Source: Vibrio sp. ED004 (GTDB lineage: Bacteria > Pseudomonadota > Gammaproteobacteria > Enterobacterales > Vibrionaceae). From it: a stretch of DNA of 64,000 nucleotides. The stretch is taken from positions 2,480,001-2,544,000 of the forward strand of contig NZ_CP066149.1 of NCBI RefSeq assembly GCF_023206395.1, given 5' to 3'. Of the stretch, positions 58,216 through 64,000 are shown piece by piece (the stretch's first letter is position 1; each line of letters opens with the position of its first letter). The translations under genes were made by a program, and so were the position numbers. The notes under the pieces were generated by a model. That model was not told the origin of the DNA. It made no database searches and worked only from the letters and a program-made list of their open reading frames with translations.

Positions 58216-58967
58216 ATGACTCTACTAACAAACAAAATTGCCATTATCACTGGTGCAGCATCTGGTATAGGCCTTGATTGTGTTCGCCTTTTTTTGGATG
58301 AAGGGGCTCAAGTTATTGCCGGTGATATTAACATCTCTCCAGAGATTCTTTCTATCAGCGAAGAAAGCAGCCGTTGCTTTTTACGACCGCGGATGTGACA
58401 TCTGAAAGTGATCATCAAAAGATGGTTGAGCTAGCGATTGAAAAATTCGGCAAAGTAGATATTTGTTTTAATAATGCGGGCATTATTGGTGATACGGGTA
58501 GTTTAGGCGCTGATCAAGATATGAACTTATTCGATACAGTATTTAACGTGAATGTTCGTGGCGTGGCATTGGCAATGAATACGCAGATCAAATATTTCTT
58601 ATCAGCTGGGATTAAAAACCCAGCGATCATTAATACTTCGTCAATTGCTGGTCAAGCTGCAGTCCCAGGTTGTGCTCCTTATATTGCTTCTAAGCATGCG
58701 GTGGTCGGGTTAACTAAAACTTATGCAGTGGATTATGCGAAGTATGGCATTCGCATCAATATGGTAGCTCCTGGTGTGATTGCCACCCCAATGATAACCG
58801 AAGATGCGGATGAAGAGCGAGCGGCTGCTACATTGGCTGCACATCCAATTGGCCGCATTGGAGAGCCTCGTGAAATCAGTGAGCTAGTCGCATTCCTAGG
58901 TTCAGATCGAGCAGGATTCATCAACGGTGCTTATTATAACGTGGATGGTGGTTATTTAGCTATTTAA
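58216..58967 (+). pseudogene. Short-chain dehydrogenase/reductase 1, single-base frameshift
   Basis: Classical SDR of about 250 residues if corrected. It has the cofactor motif TGAASGIG at 12-19, NNAGII, and the active-site Y-x3-K in PYIASKHAVVGLTK. The reading frame is lost in a T5 run at 58378-58382: adding one T joins SSRCF to FTTADVTSES and restores the whole protein. As written, the first frame stops at 58398 after 60 codons. It is either a true lesion, a slippage-prone switch, or a homopolymer base-calling error. Confidence 0.85.
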
Positions 58968-59021
58968 AAATCTATTGTTATGGTCTCCTATTTTTCATAA
59001 CGAGCGTTTATTCGCTTCTTT

Positions 59022-59050
59022 GGCCAGCCGTCGGGGCTGGTCTTTTTTTT
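59022..59050 (+). terminator. Terminator after SDR 1
   Basis: GGCCAGCC pairs with GGGCTGGTC (wobble) around GTCG, followed by eight T. Confidence 0.8.
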
Positions 59051-59057
59051 GTTTTCA

Positions 59058-59665
59058 GCCCTAAACCACCTACTTCAATAGGTGGTTATCATTCAGTTTG
59101 GCTTTGCCTGTAGTTCTACCCATGTTAAATGCTCCCTTGATTTTTAGCGAAGTCAAAGAGGACAAATAACATGAGCAGATATAATCAAGCTTCCCACGTA
59201 TTTTGGAGATGTCAATATCACATAGTGTGGACACCAAAGTATCGATTTAGGATTTTGAAAAACAATGTAGGTAAAGAAGTTTATCGATGTATAAACGTTT
59301 ACTGTAATCAACTTGGATGTGAAGTCGTTGAATTAAACGTTCAAGTTGACCACGTGCACTTGGTAGTAAAAGTTCCGCCTAAGTTATCGATATCCAAGTT
59401 GATGGGCGTATTGAAAGGCAAAATAGCTTTAAAACTCTTTAGTAAATTTCCATATTTAAGGAGAAACAAACTCTGGGGTAACCACTTTTGGCAAAGGGGC
59501 TATTTTGTCGATAGCGTAGGGGTTAATGAAGAAATCATTCGACGCTATGTAAGACATCAAGAGAAAAAAGAGCGCGTGGAGCAGCAGCAATTGGCGTTGG
59601 ACTAAACAAAGGCCCCCTTTTAGGGGGCTCACATAAAGCCACCTTCTTTAGAAGGTGGTAATTTA
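59058..59665 (+). mobile_element. IS200-type insertion sequence (tnpA only)
   Basis: Ends are marked by stem-loops rather than inverted terminal repeats. The left is AACCACCTA/TAGGTGGTT (59064-59087) and the right is CCACCTTCT/AGAAGGTGG (59639-59658), as in Y1-transposase elements. A GCCCCC/GGGGGC hairpin follows the tnpA stop (59612-59628). No tnpB/IscB-type accessory gene is present. Exact cleavage ends cannot be fixed by eye. Confidence 0.8.
59171..59605 (+). CDS. tnpA: IS200/IS605-family Y1 transposase TnpA
   Basis: Single-strand 'peel-and-paste' transposase. The 144 residues show the HUH metal motif H61-V-H63 (QVDHVHLVV), the catalytic tyrosine Y126 in RRYVRHQEKK, and the N-terminal YHIVWTPKYRF typical of IS200. 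All catalytic residues are intact, so the element may be active. It sits between the frameshifted SDR and a small exported protein. Confidence 0.93.
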   Translation: MSRYNQASHVFWRCQYHIVWTPKYRFRILKNNVGKEVYRCINVYCNQLGCEVVELNVQVDHVHLVVKVPPKLSISKLMGVLKGKIALKLFSKFPYLRRNKLWGNHFWQRGYFVDSVGVNEEIIRRYVRHQEKKERVEQQQLALD

Positions 59666-59703
59666 CTTATATCTTTGGATATGAGTGAGGTGAAGGTGAT
59701 GAA

Positions 59704-60024
59704 ATGAAAAAAGTATTTCTCTCTATAGTTGTTTTGTATGGGATGTCAATCGGTCAGGTGAGTGCCTTGAGCTTATTCTTGGAGTCATCACAAAAGGACA
59801 TCGGTCACCGGTACTTCAACCACTTTGTTGAGGCCTACAGTGAGCCTGTGGACTCACAAAAGAAGAGCAGGTCGCTTAGGTGCTCTGAATATGATGAGGC
59901 TTTCTTCAGTACGCACCCTCCTCACCTTTACGTATCTCAAGACAGTACAGTGGCCACTACTCAATTTACTTCAAAATTGCAATATCCAGCCTCGTGTTAT
60001 TTCCCCTTCGTACTTGATGAATAA
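59704..60024 (+). CDS. Small exported protein of unknown function
   Basis: 106 residues with a plausible signal peptide (MKKVFLSIVVLYGMSIGQVSA, cleavage near residue 21). Two cysteines in the mature part (in LRCSEYDEAF and ASCYFPFV) could form a disulfide. No family recognised. It starts about 40 bases after the IS200 right end, so its original upstream region may have been displaced by the insertion. It could also be a truncated remnant. Confidence 0.5.
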   Translation: MKKVFLSIVVLYGMSIGQVSALSLFLESSQKDIGHRYFNHFVEAYSEPVDSQKKSRSLRCSEYDEAFFSTHPPHLYVSQDSTVATTQFTSKLQYPASCYFPFVLDE

Positions 60025-60031
60025 TGAGTTA

Positions 60032-60061
60032 CTTCCATCTGGTAAATCTTGAGTTTCCTCG
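60032..60061 (+). promoter_or_regulatory. Shared regulon motif, site 4 (before SDR 2)
   Basis: CTTCCATCTGGTAAA, then TCTTGAG, then TTTCCTCG, with the same geometry as sites 1-3. It is 79 bases before the SDR 2 ATG and would also control the MFS gene. Confidence 0.65.
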
Positions 60062-60140
60062 CCCACCGTGAGGCTAAAAATTACGATAACAACATCAATC
60101 AGTCATTCATTTTTCTTCATCCATATGCGAGGACAATATT

Positions 60141-60893
60141 ATGAAAATGCTAAACGATAAAGTTGCAGTGGTTACAGGTGCGGGTTCAGGGATTGGACGA
60201 AGCATTGCTATTGATTACGCCCAACAAGGTGCGAAAATCGTAGTCTCTGATATTAACGAACAAGGCGGTATGGATACTGTAAACCACATTGTGGCGTTTG
60301 GTGGAACTGCGTGTTTCCAATATGCGAATGTGGCGAGCTTAGAAGATAATTTAGCGTTGGTGGAGCGTGCGGTTGCTGAATATGGTCACTTGGACATCGC
60401 ATGTAATAACGCAGGTGTAAGTCATGAGCTGCATCAAACTGGTGATATTTCTGTTGAGAGCTGGAAGTTTGTTATGGATGTGAACTTAACTGGCGTGTTC
60501 TATGGAATGAAAGCGCAAATAGAGCAGATGAGGAAAAGTGGCGGTGGCAGTATTGTGAATATCGGTTCTGTACTTAGTCAGCGTGGATTTCAAGGTGCAG
60601 GCGCCTATGTTGCAACTAAGCATGCAGTCGTTGGTTTGACTAAAAATGCTGCGTTGGATCATGCAGCTGAAGGCATCCGTGTAAATTGTGTTGGGCCTGC
60701 ATATGTGAATACACCGTTAGTTACTGCTGCACTCAATGAACAACAAGTCGAAGGCTTAAAAGCGCTTCATGCGATGGGACGTTTAGGAGAAGAACAAGAG
60801 ATCGCAGATCTGGTGACTTTTGTCAGCTCAGACAAGGCTAGCTTCATCACTGGCGAATACTATGCAGCAGATGGAGGCTACCTCATCCGCTGA
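60141..60893 (+). CDS. Short-chain dehydrogenase/reductase 2
   Basis: Classical SDR, 250 residues, intact. It has TGAGSGIG at 12-19, an acidic residue after strand 2 (VVSDINE) suggesting NAD preference, NNAGVS, a Ser in VNIGSVLSQRG, and Y156-x3-K160 in GAYVATKHAVVGLTK. It probably oxidises or reduces an alcohol/ketone; the substrate is unknown. It is followed after 67 bases by the MFS gene and is probably cotranscribed with it. Confidence 0.9.
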   Translation: MKMLNDKVAVVTGAGSGIGRSIAIDYAQQGAKIVVSDINEQGGMDTVNHIVAFGGTACFQYANVASLEDNLALVERAVAEYGHLDIACNNAGVSHELHQTGDISVESWKFVMDVNLTGVFYGMKAQIEQMRKSGGGSIVNIGSVLSQRGFQGAGAYVATKHAVVGLTKNAALDHAAEGIRVNCVGPAYVNTPLVTAALNEQQVEGLKALHAMGRLGEEQEIADLVTFVSSDKASFITGEYYAADGGYLIR

Positions 60894-60960
60894 TATTGGT
60901 TCTAGCTTGTATTCAGTGCCGCAGTTGCGGCACATTTTTCTTAAAATAAAGAGGCTTGTT

Positions 60961-62598
60961 ATGAAATCTACTACGCTCGCACCTTCAGAAAACACGGGGC
61001 TAAAAAAGTGGTTTCCGTTGTTTGTTCTGCTTGCTGCACAGTTTTCTACAATGTCAGACAATGCAGGGCTGGCAGTATCTACAGAAGCTATGATCGCATT
61101 ATTCAACGCATCCATGGCTGAAATTCAAATGGCAAATGCGATTTATCCACTGGTGGCTGCAGCCGGGATGATAACAGGCGGCTTAACAGGCCTAATAATC
61201 GGTTGGAAACGCCAAATGTTGTTAGGAGCTGCTTTAATGGCGAGCTCAGCATTTGTTAGTGCTGTCGCACCCAATATGATGGTGTTAAATACGGTTGCTC
61301 GATTTTCCTGTGGGGTTGCTGGTTGTCTTCTAATACCTGCGGTACTTGCAAATGTGGCAGGTATTTATAAAGGAAAAGATCAGGCAATTGCATTTGCTGC
61401 TATTGCTGCATTTCTTGGTGTAGCTAGTGCTCTAGCGCCTGTCATTTTTGGTGTGATGATTGATATAGCAGGCTTTAGAGCAGCGTTTGCAGTGCAAGGT
61501 ATTTACTGTGCCGTTTTGACAGCCGCTGTGTTTATAATTATTCCAAATATTGATTCTGATAAGTTTAAAGGAAGAGTTGATTTCGTTGGTATTGCTGCGG
61601 CTGCGATTGGTTTAGCTTTCTTTGTGACAGGGTTGTTGAAGGTATCAGAGTGGGGGCTTGTTGACCCTATAGGTGATTTCCAACTATTTGGAATTTCCCC
61701 GGCTTTACCTAGTGTATTGCTTGGTGTGGCTATTTTGATTGGCCTGATCAAGTGGGAAAAGCACTTTGAACTCACTGGTGGTACGCCATTGCTACCCCAA
61801 ATTTTTATTACTAATCAACAGGTCCTACGTGGTCTATATCTTTGTGCGACGGTATTTTTGTTGTTTGGCTTCACATCGTTTGTCAATGTAAGCTACATGC
61901 AGTTAGTCGCTGGCTTTAACGCCATTGAGTCTGCATCTGCATTAGTGTGCTTTGCGGCGGGTATGATTATCGGTTCAATCTCGACAACAAAAGCACTAAG
62001 TCACCTATCTTGCAAACGAGTAACCCAATTAGGATTTGTTTTAGTTTCTGTGGGTATACTGTTGATGTTTTTTGGCTTCTCGGTCGAAGGTATTACAGCG
62101 TGGCAGTATGTTTCATTGCTCATTTTTGGCACTGGGTGCGGCATTGTCGCTTCCCAATCATCTTTGGTGGTGACTAATGCATTACCAGAAAAAGAAGCGA
62201 GACAGTCGGGGGGGATTCAAGCAACGTTCCGTAATTTCGGACAAGCGATGGGAGTGGCGATTCTAGGTTCTATTATGCTGTTCTCATTTACGGGCGAAAT
62301 TCAAAAGGGTTCAATCCAGGACTCAATGCTATCACCACAGACACAACAAGTTATATCAGAGCAAAAGCTTATCCCATTTTCATCGAATGAGATGATTGTG
62401 GATATGATGAAGAATAGTGTCATTGAGAAATCTGAATGGCAGCCTGTCTTAGATATTGTTGCGGATTCAAGGCTTGCATCGGTTCAATACACAATGTTTG
62501 TACTTTTAGTATGGATGTCTCTTTCTATCTTTGTTTGTAATGGGTTGCCTAATTACTCGTTGATGCAAGACCGGAAAAAAGAACCGGTCGAGTTGTAA
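60961..62598 (+). CDS. EmrB/QacA-type MFS transporter (DHA2, 14-TM)
   Basis: Inner-membrane proton-coupled transporter, 545 residues with about 14 hydrophobic spans. The ATG at 60961 has AAGAGG upstream; earlier in-frame starts would overlap the SDR gene. Family-like segments are NAIYPLVAAAGMITGGLTGLIIGWKR and SGGIQATFRNFGQAMGVAILGSI. It may import the pathway substrate or export a product. Two terminators follow. Confidence 0.85.
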   Translation: MKSTTLAPSENTGLKKWFPLFVLLAAQFSTMSDNAGLAVSTEAMIALFNASMAEIQMANAIYPLVAAAGMITGGLTGLIIGWKRQMLLGAALMASSAFVSAVAPNMMVLNTVARFSCGVAGCLLIPAVLANVAGIYKGKDQAIAFAAIAAFLGVASALAPVIFGVMIDIAGFRAAFAVQGIYCAVLTAAVFIIIPNIDSDKFKGRVDFVGIAAAAIGLAFFVTGLLKVSEWGLVDPIGDFQLFGISPALPSVLLGVAILIGLIKWEKHFELTGGTPLLPQIFITNQQVLRGLYLCATVFLLFGFTSFVNVSYMQLVAGFNAIESASALVCFAAGMIIGSISTTKALSHLSCKRVTQLGFVLVSVGILLMFFGFSVEGITAWQYVSLLIFGTGCGIVASQSSLVVTNALPEKEARQSGGIQATFRNFGQAMGVAILGSIMLFSFTGEIQKGSIQDSMLSPQTQQVISEQKLIPFSSNEMIVDMMKNSVIEKSEWQPVLDIVADSRLASVQYTMFVLLVWMSLSIFVCNGLPNYSLMQDRKKEPVEL

Positions 62599-62662
62599 AA
62601 ATACACAATCACGAGTTTTAACCTAGTAGTTATACTTTGGAGCCCGGTTTGCGTGCTTTGAT

Positions 62663-62695
62663 AGGCCTTGTCACATAAAGCGACAAGGCCTTTTT
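62663..62695 (+). terminator. Terminator after the MFS gene
   Basis: AGGCCTTGTC pairs perfectly with GACAAGGCCT around ACATAAAGC, followed by a T-run. Confidence 0.88.
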
Positions 62696-62717
62696 AACTC
62701 GTATTGGAGAACGCCCC

Positions 62718-62749
62718 CACCATTGTATTTTAATACAATGGTGTTTTTT
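62718..62749 (+). terminator. Second perfect hairpin-T terminator
   Basis: CACCATTGTATT pairs perfectly with AATACAATGGTG around TT, followed by six T, 23 bases after the first terminator. No gene lies between them. Confidence 0.85.
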
Positions 62750-62878
62750 AACTAGAGTAGTACAGCATATTCACGCGTGTTTTATGAGATCTTGAGCGCT
62801 TGGAAATAGGAGCTTTCCTCTTCAATGTGAGAGTGTGTAGATAAACTGGTTGCACATTAAAGTTGAAGGAGAAGCCCT

Positions 62879-63427
62879 ATGAATGTTTGTACTCATTTCC
62901 CTAAAAGTAGCCTAACTAAAAAAGCACAGTTTGCTTACGGTGTTGGTGAAGAGCAACGTGAAGTTTTGATTGATAAAGTCATTGTGGATTACATCGAAGA
63001 ACATTGCTCTCCGTTGTTAAATCCTAAGCGAACTATTGAACTTATTCTCTTAGAAAATGTTCACTTTATTGAACATGCCAGGCAGAAAACTCAGAAAAAA
63101 GATGCACTTGAAGATTATGTCGTTAATGCTATTTCTGCATCGTTGATGAACGTCACTCCAGTTTCTTATGACGCAAACCAAGTTGTTGACGTGAAGTTTG
63201 ATAATTTGGTTTTTCAATGTGGAAAGTTAGTGTCGAAAACGATCAAAATTCCACAGTTCATACTTTGTATGATGAGGGAGCAAGACGTCATTCAAATCGT
63301 TGAGGATGAAGTTATCAATATTGAGGCTAAAAACTTCGATTTTGCGCTCTTTGTCGATTATATCCGTGGTGTTTTATTCTCCACATTATTTGAGCATAAA
63401 GTGGAAGCTGATAATTGGGTCCATTGA
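62879..63427 (+). CDS. Conserved hypothetical protein, 182 residues
   Basis: I do not recognise the family. It has no signal peptide or membrane span and is mixed helical/acidic. Segments such as VDYIEEHCSPLLNPKRTIELILLEN and VDVKFDNLVFQCGKLVSKTIKIPQF (each read as two parts) are not diagnostic. It has a good GAAGGAG ribosome-binding site and is bounded by terminators on both sides, so it is a separate unit. Confidence 0.65.
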   Translation: MNVCTHFPKSSLTKKAQFAYGVGEEQREVLIDKVIVDYIEEHCSPLLNPKRTIELILLENVHFIEHARQKTQKKDALEDYVVNAISASLMNVTPVSYDANQVVDVKFDNLVFQCGKLVSKTIKIPQFILCMMREQDVIQIVEDEVINIEAKNFDFALFVDYIRGVLFSTLFEHKVEADNWVH

Positions 63428-63432
63428 CTATA

Positions 63433-63459
63433 AAAGCCACGTATCCCATACGTGGCTTT
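63433..63459 (+). terminator. Hairpin after the 182-residue gene
   Basis: AAAGCCACGTA pairs perfectly with TACGTGGCTTT around TCCCA; the T-tract is short. Confidence 0.75.
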
Positions 63460-63638
63460 GTTGTAAATTCGATATGGTGGTCAATCAGAGAATGATAAAT
63501 AAAGAAGTGTACGGTCAGAATTTGAGATTCAGGCTTTTGATAGTAGGTATATAGAGCTAGGGGGAGAACCAAGTTAGCTCGATAACCTGAGGGGTAAGAG
63601 CTATAGGCTTATCTATGATTTTCATGACACAGATACAA

Positions 63639-63686
63639 AAACAGCGCATTACCAGAAAGCGTTAACTAACTGATAATACGCTGTTT
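63639..63686 (-). terminator. Minus-strand terminator, probably that of tmRNA
   Basis: AAACAGCGCATTA faces TAATACGCTGTTT (12 of 13 pair), and on the minus strand a TTTTTG tract follows the stem. It sits just 3' of an 18-nt tmRNA end, as a native ssrA terminator would. Confidence 0.65.
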
Positions 63687-63695
63687 CCAAACGTT

Positions 63696-63713
63696 TGGTG
63701 GAGCTGGCGGGAG
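63696..63713 (-). other. tmRNA (ssrA) 3'-end fragment: probable attachment site of an integrated island
   Basis: On the minus strand this is CTCCCGCCAGCTCCACCA, the exact 3' terminus of bacterial tmRNA, including CCA. The rest of the T-arm sequence is absent beyond 63713, so this is not a whole ssrA gene. Short ssrA 3'-end duplications are the usual trace of tyrosine-integrase insertion. The island should extend to the right. Confidence 0.7.
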
Positions 63714-63843
63714 GTGCTTCCAAAGTCTTCTATTATTGGTTAGCTCGGGTTTAGATTAATACCAATGCTTGTTTTTGGTGTGCTCTACTGCATGAGTTTT
63801 GAGCTGAGTGCTCAATAAACACATCAAGCTCTATCTTCTCGAT

Positions 63844-64000
63844 CTAATTCTTGCTCAAATTTAATTTGTTAAGCATAGCAATAGAGTTATCAAAGATAGC
63901 TTCGGTTATGTGTTTTGGGAAACCTTCAGGTAAGCGGGCAGCGAGGCGCTCAATTGCTTTAGGTAATTCAGTTTGCATGTCATCTAATATGGTTTGCATG
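63844..64000 (-). CDS. HipA-like toxin C-terminus (partial, runs off the window)
   Basis: Only the last 52 codons of a minus-strand frame are present, ending at the TAG at 63844. The visible sequence contains LPKAIERLAARLPEGFPKHI and ends LNKLNLSKN. The LPxxFPxxI pattern resembles the C-terminal helices of HipA-family serine/threonine kinases, but the evidence is thin. It lies on the island side of the ssrA attachment site. Confidence 0.4.
   Translation of the reverse strand, partial: MQTILDDMQTELPKAIERLAARLPEGFPKHITEAIFDNSIAMLNKLNLSKN

Noticed and set aside
59825..60052. Alternative 75-residue frame overlapping the small exported protein
   Set aside because: It is basic and lacks any recognisable domain, while the overlapping frame has a signal peptide and its own start context.
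63639..63700. Integron attC-like site (GTTAAC words in an imperfect palindrome)
   Set aside because: The core sites and flanking gene cassettes of attC are missing; the structure is better explained as a minus-strand terminator next to a tmRNA 3' end.

Overview
The window is a stretch of gamma-proteobacterial chromosome that reads as a marine Vibrio. This rests on recalled protein resemblance and on conserved gene order: isc operon - pepB - ndk - rlmN - rodZ - ispG - hisS - yfgM - bamB - der, then xseA / guaB / guaA. Coding density is high, base composition looks moderate, and Vibrio-style palindromic intergenic repeats are present. No rRNA or tRNA gene and no CRISPR array was seen.

Layout. 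0-4.2 kb: tail of the iron-sulfur assembly operon (iscS end, iscU, iscA, hscB, hscA, fdx, iscX). 4.4-8.0 kb: pepB, ndk, a block of palindromic repeats, rlmN. 8.4-15.3 kb: rodZ, ispG, hisS, yfgM, bamB, der. 15.5-17.9 kb: an AlaX-like tRNA-editing protein, a GAF-GGDEF diguanylate cyclase and the zinc-ribbon protein YfgJ. 18.2-30.2 kb: a complete urea module, urtABCDE then ureD-ureABC-ureE-ureJ-ureF-ureG. It is headed by a convincing NtrC site and sigma-54 promoter, so import and hydrolysis of urea look nitrogen-controlled as one unit. 30.2-35.2 kb: xseA (minus), guaB and guaA. The last two are separated by a 160-bp palindromic mobile-like repeat, and guaA has its own PurR box.

35.5-46 kb is more accessory: a secreted GH19 chitinase, an NhaC-type antiporter, a decayed IS1111-type (IS110 family) element that landed inside a palindromic repeat, a SatP-type acetate transporter, an AGCS symporter, a beta-CASP metallo-hydrolase gene broken by one in-frame stop, and plsC. 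46-53 kb holds less familiar genes: a Cys4 protein, a methyltransferase-HNH fusion, a DUF429 protein, an M15 peptidase and a periplasmic protein with two retropepsin-like DTGA motifs.

53-62.6 kb is the most interesting block. It has a FadL-type outer-membrane channel, a LysR regulator, two tandem paralogous Rossmann dehydrogenases, two short-chain dehydrogenases (one frameshifted), a solo IS200, a small exported protein and an EmrB/QacA-type MFS transporter. Five promoters in this block share a 30-bp tripartite motif, one of them in the gap between lysR and the first dehydrogenase. I infer a LysR-controlled pathway for a hydrophobic or alcohol-bearing substrate that I cannot name.

At 63.7 kb, 18 nt identical to the 3' end of tmRNA, next to a minus-strand terminator, mark an attachment site. 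The DNA from there to the window end, including the tail of a HipA-like gene, is probably the edge of an island integrated at ssrA.
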